Source: Pacificoceanicola onchidii
GTDB lineage: Bacteria > Pseudomonadota > Alphaproteobacteria > Rhodobacterales > Rhodobacteraceae
Assembly: GCF_004804335.1 (NCBI RefSeq)
Contig: NZ_SRXY01000006.1
Span: 248,001-312,000, forward strand
Direction: 5' to 3'
Length of the DNA: 64,000 nucleotides
The notes beneath the pieces were generated by a model. The model was not told the DNA's origin. It did not search any database and worked only from the letters and a program-made list of their open reading frames with translations. Shown piece after piece: positions 16,791 through 23,634 of the stretch. Positions within the stretch are counted from its first letter, which is position 1, and every line of letters starts with the position of its first letter. The position numbers were made by a program, and so were the translations under genes.

Positions 16791-17524
16791 AAGCCAGCAC
16801 CGTCGCCCGAACGCTCTCGGCCGTGCTGATCTTTCAGCTCGGGATCGGCGCGTTCCTTGTGATTTCCGACATGCAGACCGGCGGTTTTCGACTGCCCGGG
16901 ATCGGTGCTCCCAGCGCGCCGCGCCTGACAGAACCTGTGCGACCCGGCGACCAAACCCGCCGCTTCACCCCCGGGCGGGACCGCCCCGCCGTGCGCCCTG
17001 CGCGGGACCCCGGAGACCTGCCGGAGCGGCTGACACTGACCTTTGAGAACCAGACTTACAGGCTTGAAGGCGGCATTGCCCCTGACGATGCGGCGCGCAT
17101 CATCGACCAGATCACACAGGCCGATCCGCCGGTCGAAACCGTGATTGTGCAATCCCCCGGCGGCTCGGTACGCGACGCGCTTGAGATCGGTCGGCATCTG
17201 CGCACTGCCGGGATCAACACGCAGATGCTGCCGGGAGAATATTGTTTCTCTGCATGCCCTTATCTACTCGTCGGTGGCAAGACGCGCGACATTCCCGGAA
17301 CCGCGGCGGTTGGCGTGCACCAGCACAGCTTCGGCGAAAACACCCTGCTCCCGGCATTTCTTGCCGTGGAGGACATCCAGCGCGGTCAGGCAGAGGTCAT
17401 GCAGTACCTCGACCAGATGGGCATTGATCTGCGGGTGATGCGTCATGCGCTCGCGACGCCGGCGGATGAGATCTACATCCTGCTGCCCGAAGAACTCGAA
17501 CGCTACGGTTTCACGGACAGCTAA
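16787..17524 (+). CDS. Clp/signal-peptide-peptidase-fold protein, membrane anchored
   Basis: 245 aa. An N-terminal hydrophobic segment (about 8-28, LSAVLIFQLGIGAFLVISDM) acts as anchor or signal, followed by a Pro/Arg-rich linker (to about 80). The rest is a ClpP/crotonase-like domain: IVQSPGGSVRDALEIG is the glycine-rich oxyanion loop, and EYCFSACPYLLVGG places a candidate nucleophilic Ser (in FSAC) at the helix start. A possible catalytic His lies in VHQHSFGE. This resembles periplasmic Clp-like proteins of COG3904; whether it is proteolytically active is unknown. It overlaps the preceding membrane protein gene by 4 bp. Confidence 0.75.
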   Translation: MKASTVARTLSAVLIFQLGIGAFLVISDMQTGGFRLPGIGAPSAPRLTEPVRPGDQTRRFTPGRDRPAVRPARDPGDLPERLTLTFENQTYRLEGGIAPDDAARIIDQITQADPPVETVIVQSPGGSVRDALEIGRHLRTAGINTQMLPGEYCFSACPYLLVGGKTRDIPGTAAVGVHQHSFGENTLLPAFLAVEDIQRGQAEVMQYLDQMGIDLRVMRHALATPADEIYILLPEELERYGFTDS

Positions 17525-17564
17525 TCCCAGCCACGGCGCTCGGACGCCTCAAATAAAACGCGCC

Positions 17565-17614
17565 TTGACATGATACCATTTGGTACTGCATATATGCAAT
17601 ATCAAATGGTATCA
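17565..17614 (+). promoter_or_regulatory. Promoter and operator of the arsR-SRPBCC operon
   Basis: TTGACA at 17565-17570 with a possible -10 CATATA at 17589-17594. A perfect 12-bp inverted repeat, TGATACCATTTG (17571-17582) and CAAATGGTATCA (17603-17614), brackets the -10, and the centre holds a second palindrome TGCATATATGCA. The right arm ends 14 bases before the ATG. The placement is that expected for autorepression by the downstream ArsR protein. Confidence 0.75.
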
Positions 17615-17628
17615 CAATGGAGTCTGCC

Positions 17629-17958
17629 ATGCCCGCAGCACGCCCCTTGCAACCCGCCTTCAAGGCCCTTGCCGACCCGACCCGCCGCGACATCCTGCGC
17701 CGTCTCTCGGCCCGAGAAATGACCATCGCCGAGATCACGGCGCATTGCGACATGACCCGTGCGGCGGTCAAAAAGCATCTCGTGGTGCTCAAGGACGGCA
17801 ACCTCATTCATATGCGCCATGAAGGGCGCGAAACCCTCTCCACCCTGAACGCCCAGGGGCTGAAACCCGTCACCGATTGGCTCAGCTATTTCGAGGCTTT
17901 CTGGGACGACAAGCTTTCCACCCTGCAAACCCTCCTGACAGACGAGACAGAGACATGA
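17629..17958 (+). CDS. ArsR-family winged-helix regulator
   Basis: 109 aa from the ATG at 17629, with GGAG 6 bases upstream; an ATG at 17617 lacks a site and abuts the operator. The winged-helix core reads FKALADPTRRDILRRLSA, then MTIAEITAHCDMTRAAVKKHL (recognition helix). There are no metal-binding cysteine pairs of the ELCVC type, so it is not a metal sensor of the ArsR/SmtB kind. It belongs to the branch cotranscribed with SRPBCC proteins, and the downstream gene is indeed one (ATGA overlap). A perfect operator lies just upstream. Confidence 0.88.
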   Translation: MPAARPLQPAFKALADPTRRDILRRLSAREMTIAEITAHCDMTRAAVKKHLVVLKDGNLIHMRHEGRETLSTLNAQGLKPVTDWLSYFEAFWDDKLSTLQTLLTDETET

Positions 17959-18359
17959 CCCATACAATCCGCAAATCCGTCTACCTGCCCGCCGACAAAC
18001 CCACCGTCTGGGCGCATCTGACCCGCGCCGAATTGCTGGGCAAATGGTTTCATCCGGCCAAAGCCGATCTGGCCGAAGGCGAGGACTTTCTGCTGGTCTC
18101 CCAAAAGGATGGGGATCGCATGTGCTGGGGCCGTGTGGAACGCGCGACACCGATGGACCACATGCGCTGGAGCTTCACGGTGGGACCACTCAACGGGGTG
18201 ATGACCGTCGTGGACTGGACCCTGTCGGACAGCTCTGGCGGCACGCTTCTGGACCTGGTGCACTCAGGCCTGCCGGACGGCGCGGAAGACTACGGCCTGA
18301 CGCTCGCGCTCGACAAGGGGTGGCACGGGTTCCTCGGCAATCTGCACGGCATCGAATAA
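17955..18359 (+). CDS. SRPBCC (AHSA1-type) ligand-binding domain protein
   Basis: 134 aa, a single START/Bet v1-like fold. It begins with the standard pattern RKSVYLPADKPTVWAHLT, continues with LGKWFHPAKADLAEGEDF, and ends with the long C-terminal helix GWHGFLGNLHGIE. The family binds hydrophobic ligands; in ArsR-SRPBCC pairs its role is not established. The start overlaps the regulator stop by 4 bases, and the same operator should control both. No other partner gene follows. Confidence 0.86.
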   Translation: MTHTIRKSVYLPADKPTVWAHLTRAELLGKWFHPAKADLAEGEDFLLVSQKDGDRMCWGRVERATPMDHMRWSFTVGPLNGVMTVVDWTLSDSSGGTLLDLVHSGLPDGAEDYGLTLALDKGWHGFLGNLHGIE

Positions 18360-18374
18360 GATCTCCGCCGCCAC

Positions 18375-18403
18375 TTGTCCGGTGGCCCGCCATCCCCTAT
18401 GTC
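18375..18403 (+). promoter_or_regulatory. Possible promoter of the structured RNA
   Basis: TTGTCC (18375-18380), 17-base spacer, TATGTC (18398-18403). The expected start near 18408-18411 coincides with the left edge of the long-range complementarity described for the RNA candidate. A weak match on its own; the agreement in position raises it. Confidence 0.4.
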
Positions 18404-18406
18404 AGG

Positions 18407-18583
18407 CCTTGGCGGGCTACTGCCCTTTCCGTGATCCGATCCATTCCGGTGGCCTTAAGCAAATCCGAGGGAGCTGGCTCTGTCGTAGCTGTGGCTTCGT
18501 TACCTGGCACCCACCTGTATATACAGGTCCTCGGGAATGCATGATCCCCACGTCCGCGGTGGTTCCCGCCACATCTGCCAAGG
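18407..18583 (+). ncRNA. ssrS: Candidate structured RNA, 6S-like
   Basis: About 177 nt of non-coding sequence that folds on paper into one long interrupted hairpin. CCTTGGC (18407-18413) pairs with GCCAAGG (18577-18583), or GGCGGG (18411-18416) with CCCGCC (18565-18570). Inner pairs are CGTG/CACG (18430, 18549), GATC/GATC, CATTCC/GGAATG (18442, 18534) and CGAGG/CCTCG (18466, 18529). A large asymmetric bulge contains GGCCTTAAGC, and an apical part includes ACCTGTATATACAGGT. Size, rod shape and the GGCACCCACCT segment recall alphaproteobacterial 6S RNA, a regulator that traps RNA polymerase. The structure is read directly; the family name is inference. Confidence 0.5.
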
Positions 18584-18586
18584 TCG

Positions 18587-18607
18587 CACTTTTGAGCATC
18601 AAAAGTG
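18587..18607 (+). repeat. Perfect hairpin after the RNA candidate
   Basis: CACTTTTGA, three-base loop, TCAAAAGTG: a 9-bp perfect stem starting four bases after the RNA candidate ends. No T-tract follows, so it would be an atypical terminator; it could instead protect or process the 3' end. A further small hairpin (TTTCGGC/GCCGAAA) lies at 18663-18679. Confidence 0.55.
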
Positions 18608-18695
18608 TCGACGCCGCAGCCCAGCCACTCCGGCCGACAAATCGGGTCGGTGGGTGGGCGCTTTTCGGCTCTGCCGAAACAGGGCAGCCTCCGAC

Positions 18696-18723
18696 AAACA
18701 AAACGCGGCCCCGAAAGGCCGCG
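18696..18723 (-). terminator. Terminator of the leftward rib-nusB cluster
   Basis: On the minus strand a 7-bp stem CGCGGCC/GGCCGCG with loop TTTCGG is followed by TTTTGTTT. It lies 28 bases beyond the stop of the 106-aa membrane protein gene and closes the long leftward run that begins at rlmB. Confidence 0.8.
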
Positions 18724-18750
18724 CGTCCATCCAGCAAAGCAGACCTAGCC

Positions 18751-19071
18751 TCAGCCCTGACGGCCAAGCACATCCTTCTTTGTTTCGGCCAGAACCGGCA
18801 CGGGCGCAGGCGCGCGGACCATGTCGCGTTTGCCCCCCGCGGGCGGCTCTTTCTCGGCCAGGCGCATGATCGAAATCCCGAACTGCACACCGGCAAAGAC
18901 AATCCCGTTGAACACCCAGAGCATTACAACGGCAACGATTCCACCGGAGCTGTGTGTCACCAGATGCCACAGGTTTGCCACGTCAAACCACAGCAGCATC
19001 GCCACAAACACCGCCGACAGGCCAAAGCCCGCAATCACCTGACGGATATAAAGCTTGATCAGTTCCGGCAT
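18751..19071 (-). CDS. Small two-helix membrane protein, unknown
   Basis: 106 aa. Two transmembrane helices (about 9-31, QVIAGFGLSAVFVAMLLWF, and about 43-65, GIVAVVMLWVFNGIVFAGVQF) are followed by a cytosolic tail rich in Lys, Pro and Ala. The pattern is common in Rhodobacterales genomes, but I know no function for it. The ATG is preceded by GGAGG. It is the last gene before the terminator of the leftward cluster; an 83-bp gap with a CATTCC/GGAATG inverted repeat (19087-19104) separates it from the upstream gene and may carry its own promoter. Confidence 0.8.
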   Translation of the reverse strand: MPELIKLYIRQVIAGFGLSAVFVAMLLWFDVANLWHLVTHSSGGIVAVVMLWVFNGIVFAGVQFGISIMRLAEKEPPAGGKRDMVRAPAPVPVLAETKKDVLGRQG

Positions 19072-19154
19072 GAGGGACCTCCATCACATTCCGATACTGG
19101 AATGATAGGCTTTCGGAACCGGAAAGCAACCCCAGCTGTTGCCGCAGCGCGGTA

Positions 19155-19931
19155 CTATTTCAGCTGAAAGTGAACGTGGTCATCGTGCCGCGCGGCGCGG
19201 CAGCCCTGAAAGCGGATGGCCTTGTGGCCAAAGCCCAACCGCGCCACCAAATGCGGCTCGAGGAAGACTTTGCCGATCCGGTCATCGCCCGTCAAAACCC
19301 GCATCACCGAGCGCAGGCGAGGTTCATCCAAGGCATAGCTGCGCCACATCGGTTGCAGCCAAGCGAAATCCCAACGCAGGGTTGGCCAGACATCCGGGCA
19401 TTGCGTGGGTCCCTCTTCAAACGCGAAATACCCTATCGGCGAGCGCGTTGCCCCCGGCGCATATCCGGTCTCATCGCTATAGTAGAAAGCAATGTCCGCC
19501 TTCTTTCCATCTTTGTGCGAAAGATGCGGCAAGAGCGGAAACCCGTCTATGAACGGGAAGTTGGCATCGAGCAGCAGTGTTTGCGTCCCCGGATGGCGCC
19601 TCTCCATCTCTTCCGCCAGACGCTTGAGCACATCGGCCATCTCGGGCGTCACATAGGTGCGATTGAGTGCGCAATACAACCCGCTTTGGACGCGCAAAGG
19701 ACCATCCTGCAAGCAGCTGATCGCCACCCGGCCAAAGAGCGGCGCAATCCAGACCGCTCCCAGAGTCAGAACGACGTAGATCACGCAAAAGGAGATCACG
19801 CGTCGCTTGAACAGGAGCGCAAGTAACCACGCGAGACCGCCGATCTGGGTCAGAAGCGTCAGAAACAGGAAAATCGCTGTGTGACCGGCGGCGCGAACCG
19901 GTGAGAATCTTGATTCGGCCCGCTCAGCCAA
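19155..19931 (-). CDS. Membrane-anchored M15/MepA-like (Hedgehog-fold) protein
   Basis: 258 aa with two N-terminal hydrophobic helices (about 14-66) followed by an extracytoplasmic domain. Zinc-ligand motifs of the LAS/Hedgehog DD-peptidase fold are visible: SHKDGKKADIAF supplies the His and Asp, and the C-terminal RHDDHVHFQL supplies His. This points to a peptidoglycan peptidase or a related binding protein. The first available start is a TTG that nearly abuts the nusB stop; no better start was found, so the exact N-terminus is uncertain. It follows nusB after 3 bp and is likely cotranscribed. Confidence 0.75.
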   Translation of the reverse strand: MAERAESRFSPVRAAGHTAIFLFLTLLTQIGGLAWLLALLFKRRVISFCVIYVVLTLGAVWIAPLFGRVAISCLQDGPLRVQSGLYCALNRTYVTPEMADVLKRLAEEMERRHPGTQTLLLDANFPFIDGFPLLPHLSHKDGKKADIAFYYSDETGYAPGATRSPIGYFAFEEGPTQCPDVWPTLRWDFAWLQPMWRSYALDEPRLRSVMRVLTGDDRIGKVFLEPHLVARLGFGHKAIRFQGCRAARHDDHVHFQLK

Positions 19932-19934
19932 AAC

Positions 19935-20408
19935 TCAAAAAGCTTCCGGCTTCGCCTCACGCGCCATGTGATCGAGTACCGCGTTGACGAACCGTGCCTC
20001 TTTCCCGTCCGGGAAAAACGCGGAAGCCACGTCCAGATACTCAACAATCACCACCTTCGGCGGAGTGTCCAGCGCGACGAATTCCGCCCCGGCAGCCCGG
20101 AACAAAGCGCGCAGCACAGGGTCAATCCGGGCGATGGGCCATTTGGCGACAAGCGCGCGGTCCGTCATCTGGTCGATCTTCGCCTGATAGCTGACCGCCT
20201 CTTCGAGGATATTGGTGAACAGGGTCACGTTACCCTCGATCATCTCCTCGCCTTCGAGCTGTTCCACGCCAAAGCGGTGATCAAGGAACTCCACCTTGAC
20301 CCGGTCGAGCGCCTGTCCGGCCTGCTCCATCTGGAACAGCGCCTGTACGGCATAAAGCCGCGAAGCGCTTTTCATCTTGCGTTTGTCATTGCCGGCTTTG
20401 GCAGTCAT
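19935..20408 (-). CDS. nusB: Transcription antitermination factor NusB
   Basis: 157 aa, all-helical RNA-binding protein. Family signatures are SASRLYAVQALFQMEQAG at the N-terminus, RALFRAAGAEFVALDTPPKVVIVEYLDVA and the ending VNAVLDHMAREA. It works with NusE on boxA RNA in rRNA transcription. The start overlaps the ribH stop by 4 bases; the ribH-nusB pairing is widespread in proteobacteria and supports the call. Confidence 0.95.
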   Translation of the reverse strand: MTAKAGNDKRKMKSASRLYAVQALFQMEQAGQALDRVKVEFLDHRFGVEQLEGEEMIEGNVTLFTNILEEAVSYQAKIDQMTDRALVAKWPIARIDPVLRALFRAAGAEFVALDTPPKVVIVEYLDVASAFFPDGKEARFVNAVLDHMAREAKPEAF

Positions 20409-20956
20409 GCGGTGTCGGACCCTTTGGCGTCGCCTGCGATCTGGAATTCATCGCGGGAGGGGACGAATCCGACGCCCTTCCGCGAAGCGCCCCACCTACG
20501 GGCAAGCGCGATCAGATGCAAGGCCGCCGCCGCCGCGCCGCCACCTTTGTTCTGCCCCTTGGATTCGGCCCGCACAATCGCCTGATCCATGTTCTCAACC
20601 GTCAGAATACCATTGCCGATGCACAGCCCCTGCAGGCCGAGCAGCGTCAGGGCGCGAGACGAGTCGTTGCAGACGGTTTCGTAATGCGTGGTCTCGCCGC
20701 GCACGACGCAGCCCAGAGCCACATAACCGTCGAAATTGCTCATGCGCTCGGCGATGCCGATGGCCGTGGGCACTTCCAGCGCGCCGGGCACTTCGATTGT
20801 CTCATGTGTGCCCCCCGCCGCTTCGATCTCGGCCTTCGCGCCTTCGACCAGCTGATCAGCGATTTCCTTGTAATAGGGCGAGACGACGATCAGCACTTTG
20901 ACGGGCTTGTCAAAGCTCGGGCGATCCAGCGTGTAATGCGTGATATTGGCGGCCAT
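20405..20956 (-). CDS. ribH: 6,7-dimethyl-8-ribityllumazine synthase
   Basis: 183 aa. Condenses the ribityl-uracil precursor with dihydroxybutanone phosphate to lumazine, the penultimate riboflavin step. Motifs: VSPYYKEIADQLVEGA, IEVPGALEVPTAIG, ALGCVVRGETTHYETVCND (phosphate site and catalytic His) and GNGILTVENMDQA. A longer C-terminus than the usual about 155 residues (RWGASRKGVGFVPSRDE onward) is an extension of unknown role. Its start abuts ribB and its end overlaps nusB. Confidence 0.95.
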   Translation of the reverse strand: MAANITHYTLDRPSFDKPVKVLIVVSPYYKEIADQLVEGAKAEIEAAGGTHETIEVPGALEVPTAIGIAERMSNFDGYVALGCVVRGETTHYETVCNDSSRALTLLGLQGLCIGNGILTVENMDQAIVRAESKGQNKGGGAAAAALHLIALARRWGASRKGVGFVPSRDEFQIAGDAKGSDTA

Positions 20957-22083
20957 TATCCCAGCTCCGAGATTTTGCGTGTGCCAACGATCTCAAGGCC
21001 ATAGGCGTCGAGACCCACAACTTTGGGTGTTGGCGAATTGGTCAGAAGTTCCAGCTTTGACAGGCCAAGCGAGGAGAGGATCTGCGCCCCAAGGCCATAC
21101 TGGCGCAGGGTCTTGGGCGAGACATCATCGTGGGTGTCGAGCTTCATCGCCGTATCGCGCAGCAGCACAACCACGCCGCGCCCTTCAGCGGCAACCGCCT
21201 GCATGGCATGGGAAAACTCGGCGGCGCGCCCCGAAGGTCCGGTGCCCACAACGTCGAGCATCGGATCCATGGCGTGCATACGCACCAACACTGGCTCCGG
21301 CGTGGAAATATCCCCCTTCATCAGGACGATATGCTCATCCCCGTGGGTTTCATCGACGTAGACACGCATGTTCCATTCACCGCCGAATTCGCTGGTGATG
21401 GTCTCTTCCTTGCTGATCTGTACAAGGTTGTCATGGCGGCGGCGGTATTTGATCAGGTCGCTGATCGTACCGATCTTCAGCCCGTGTTTCTGGGCGAAGG
21501 CCACAAGTTCCGGCAGACGGGCCATGGTACCATCGTCGTTCATGATCTCGCAGATCACACCCGCCGGGTTCAGACCTGCCAGACGGCTGACATCCACCGC
21601 CGCTTCGGTATGACCGGCACGAACCAGAACCCCGCCATTGCGCGCGCGCAGCGGGAAAACGTGACCCGGCGTTGCGATATCCTGCGCGCCTTTGGAGGCG
21701 TCCACTGCCACGGCGATGGTGCGCGCCCGGTCTCCTGCGGAAATGCCGGTGCTGACGCCTTCGCGGGCCTCGATCGACGTCGTGAAAGCGGTCTCATGGC
21801 GCGAAGAGTTGTTCGTCGACATGAGCTCGAGCCCAAGCTCGTCAATCCGCTTCGACGTCATGGACAGACAGATCAACCCGCGCCCGTAGAGCGCCATGAA
21901 GTTGATCGCATCCGGCGTCGCCCATTGCGCGGGAATGACCAGATCGCCCTCGTTCTCCCGATCCTCGTGATCGACCAGAACAAACATACGCCCGTTGCGC
22001 GCATCCTCGATGATCTCTTCGGTCGAAGAAATCGCGTCGCGCCAGGAATCCTCTACCGCGCCGGGGGTCTCGTAGTCCGCCAT
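20956..22083 (-). CDS. ribB: 3,4-dihydroxy-2-butanone-4-phosphate synthase with degenerate RibA domain
   Basis: 375 aa, RibBA layout. Residues about 20-220 are a complete DHBP synthase: DRENEGDLVIPA, the phosphate motif RAGHTEAAVDVSRLAG and GVICEIMNDDGTMARLPEL. Residues about 225-375 align in position with GTP cyclohydrolase II, but the zinc-binding Cys-x10-Cys-x-Cys is absent; the corresponding stretch reads VLVRMHAMDPMLDVVG. The second domain is therefore unlikely to hydrolyse GTP, and the gene should supply only the butanone phosphate branch. Order ribB-ribH-nusB forms an operon. Confidence 0.9.
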   Translation of the reverse strand: MADYETPGAVEDSWRDAISSTEEIIEDARNGRMFVLVDHEDRENEGDLVIPAQWATPDAINFMALYGRGLICLSMTSKRIDELGLELMSTNNSSRHETAFTTSIEAREGVSTGISAGDRARTIAVAVDASKGAQDIATPGHVFPLRARNGGVLVRAGHTEAAVDVSRLAGLNPAGVICEIMNDDGTMARLPELVAFAQKHGLKIGTISDLIKYRRRHDNLVQISKEETITSEFGGEWNMRVYVDETHGDEHIVLMKGDISTPEPVLVRMHAMDPMLDVVGTGPSGRAAEFSHAMQAVAAEGRGVVVLLRDTAMKLDTHDDVSPKTLRQYGLGAQILSSLGLSKLELLTNSPTPKVVGLDAYGLEIVGTRKISELG

Positions 22084-22160
22084 GGGGCCTCCCTTGTCTC
22101 AAACTTGACCGGGAAATACGCGACGGGACGGACAAAGGCCAGAGGGGAAGCGCGGCGTGA

Positions 22161-22481
22161 TCAGTCGAAGATATCTTCGATCAGATCAAATGCCTCTTCG
22201 AAGAGAGAGCGGCCAAGGCTCTTTTTCTTCTTTTTCTTCTTGTATCCGGCTTTGTGCGGTTTCTCCCAACCGGCCCCGGACTGCCCGTCGGGCCGTGACT
22301 TGCCCTTCTTGCCCTTGCGCGGCTGACTGTGCAGCATCGGGTCGGCAGAACCGGATTTGAGGGACTTCATATTGTGCAAAGGCGCGCCACAGCTGGAACA
22401 CACCAACTCGTGGCGTTCCTTGTCCAGAACCAGCGCAGCTCGGGTGCCGCAGTAACAGCAAGTCGCGATTTTTGTAGCCAT
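22161..22481 (-). CDS. Small zinc-ribbon protein with lysine-rich segment
   Basis: 106 aa from the ATG at 22481. The N-terminus has a four-cysteine zinc ribbon (CCYCGT about 8-13 and CSSCG about 32-36). The middle is basic and disordered, with runs of Lys (near 80-88), and the acidic C-terminus ends FEEAFDLIEDIFD. I recognise it as a small protein often seen near ribB in Rhodobacterales, without known function; nucleic-acid binding is plausible from the composition. It lies between rlmB (31 bp gap) and ribB (77 bp gap) on the same strand. Confidence 0.75.
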   Translation of the reverse strand: MATKIATCCYCGTRAALVLDKERHELVCSSCGAPLHNMKSLKSGSADPMLHSQPRKGKKGKSRPDGQSGAGWEKPHKAGYKKKKKKKSLGRSLFEEAFDLIEDIFD

Positions 22482-22512
22482 GGGCGGAAGATGGCCTTCA
22501 ATGAGCGGGATT

Positions 22513-23286
22513 TCAACCGCGCACTGCGTAAAGCGCAACCGCCGCGGCATTTGAGACATTGAGCGAGCCAAACGCGCCCTGCGCCTCGATTTTCACGAGA
22601 CTGTCGACAGTCTCCTTGGTCTTGGCCCGAAGCCCCGGCCCTTCTGCGCCAAGCACCAGCGCGATGGCGCGGTCCCGCAGACCCTCAACCGCCTCTTCGA
22701 CCGTCTTTTCGGCTTCGCCGTCGAGGCCAAGCACGATGTAGCCCATCTTCTGCAGAGCAACGATCGTATCCGACAGGTTACGCTCGCGCAGGTAAGGCTG
22801 TCGCTCCAGCGCGCCGCTGGCGGTCTTGGCCAGCGCCCCGGTTTCCGGCGCGGAGTGATGGCGCGTGCCGATCACGGCCCGTGCCCCCAAGACCTCCGCC
22901 GAGCGCAGAATCGCGCCGACGTTATGCGGATCGCTGACCCGGTCCAGCAGGATGAGCCTTGCAGGCCCCTCACCCAGAGCCACGTCTTCAAGCGTGCCCC
23001 AGTTCAACGGCTTCACTTCAAGCGCGGCGCCCTGATGCACGGATTGCGGGTCAATCGGCGCTTTGAAGCTGCGCGGGTCCTGGATTTCCGGCTCCATCCC
23101 GGATTCCTTGACCGCGTCCTCCAGCTTGATCGCCGCATTGGGCGTCAGAATCAGGCGCAGTTTCTCCCGGCGCGGGTTCAGAAGCGCATCGCGCACCGCG
23201 TGATGACCAAACAGCCAGACGGTTTCAGCCGCGCTGGCCTTCTTCGCCTGTTCCTTTTCCACCACCCACTTCGGTTTCTTCGCCAT
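22513..23286 (-). CDS. rlmB: 23S rRNA 2'-O-methyltransferase RlmB (SpoU family)
   Basis: 257 aa from the ATG at 23286. A short N-terminal substrate-binding domain (VWLFGHHAVRDALLNPRREK) precedes the SPOUT domain with its trefoil-knot motifs: LILLDRVSDPHNVGAILRSAE (motif 1), ALVLGAEGPGLR (motif 2) and GSLNVSNAAAVALYAV (motif 3). These fit RlmB, which modifies the 23S P-loop (G2251 in E. coli), though TrmH-type paralogues look similar. It is divergent from tRNA-Tyr, 130 bp away. Confidence 0.88.
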   Translation of the reverse strand: MAKKPKWVVEKEQAKKASAAETVWLFGHHAVRDALLNPRREKLRLILTPNAAIKLEDAVKESGMEPEIQDPRSFKAPIDPQSVHQGAALEVKPLNWGTLEDVALGEGPARLILLDRVSDPHNVGAILRSAEVLGARAVIGTRHHSAPETGALAKTASGALERQPYLRERNLSDTIVALQKMGYIVLGLDGEAEKTVEEAVEGLRDRAIALVLGAEGPGLRAKTKETVDSLVKIEAQGAFGSLNVSNAAAVALYAVRG

Positions 23287-23355
23287 GATACCACGCCTTT
23301 TTCCAACCTGCGCCTGTTCGCACGGAGCGCTTGTCGGGGGCAAGGATTTTTCCTG

Positions 23356-23384
23356 TTGACGCCCGCTTGCAGGGCTATTAAACG
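23356..23384 (+). promoter_or_regulatory. Possible tRNA-Tyr promoter
   Basis: TTGACG at 23356-23361 followed, after 14 to 17 bases, by overlapping candidates for the -10 (TATTAA, TTAAAC or TAAACG between 23376 and 23384). It is 33 bases upstream of the tRNA. The -35 is good; the spacing of the best -10 is short. Confidence 0.4.
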
Positions 23385-23416
23385 CCCCCTCACGCCGGAT
23401 GTTTCCGGCGCCCGGT

Positions 23417-23500
23417 GGGCGACAGGCCGCAAGGTGTGGCAGGGGACTGTAACTCCCTCGAGGCGACTCACGCCTGGTTCGATTCCAGGGTCGCCCACCA
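23417..23500 (+). tRNA. tRNA-Tyr (GTA)
   Basis: 84 nt with encoded CCA. Acceptor GGGCGAC pairs with GTCGCCC; the D-stem is GCC/GGC; the anticodon stem GGGGA/TCCCT closes the loop CTGTAAC with anticodon GTA. A long class II variable arm (GAG/CTC) and T-arm CCTGG-TTCGATT-CCAGG follow. Position 8 is A instead of the nearly invariant T, which is unusual. It stands alone between divergent rlmB and a convergent gene. Confidence 0.93.
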
Positions 23501-23578
23501 TTTTTCCAAAACAGAACAACGACGCAAAGCAAGCCTTTTTTGGCTGATGTCCCGATGTGTCAGCGCGTGCTGCGCGGC

Positions 23579-23608
23579 AAAAAAGGCACCGCCCGATGGA
23601 GCGATGCC
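23579..23608 (-). terminator. Terminator of the TetR/DoxX-like operon
   Basis: On the minus strand GGCATCGC and GCGGTGCC form an 8-bp stem (one T-G pair) around an 8-base loop, followed by TTTTTT. It starts 27 bases past the stop of the DoxX-like gene. Confidence 0.8.
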
Positions 23609-23634
23609 TATGATTTTCCGCAGTTTAATTCGTC

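Noticed and set aside
18513-18528. ACCTGTATATACAGGT as an enterobacterial-type LexA site
   Set aside because: The inner spacing is too short for the CTG-N10-CAG site, and this lineage uses GTTC-N7-GTTC; it is better explained as the apical part of the RNA hairpin.
18382-19167. Open frames across the 18.4-18.7 kb gap
   Set aside because: They cross terminators and the next gene, have no ribosome sites, and the region shows RNA-type pairing instead of protein-like sequence.
22084-22160. An FMN riboswitch before ribB
   Set aside because: The 77-bp gap is too short and shows none of the conserved pairing elements.
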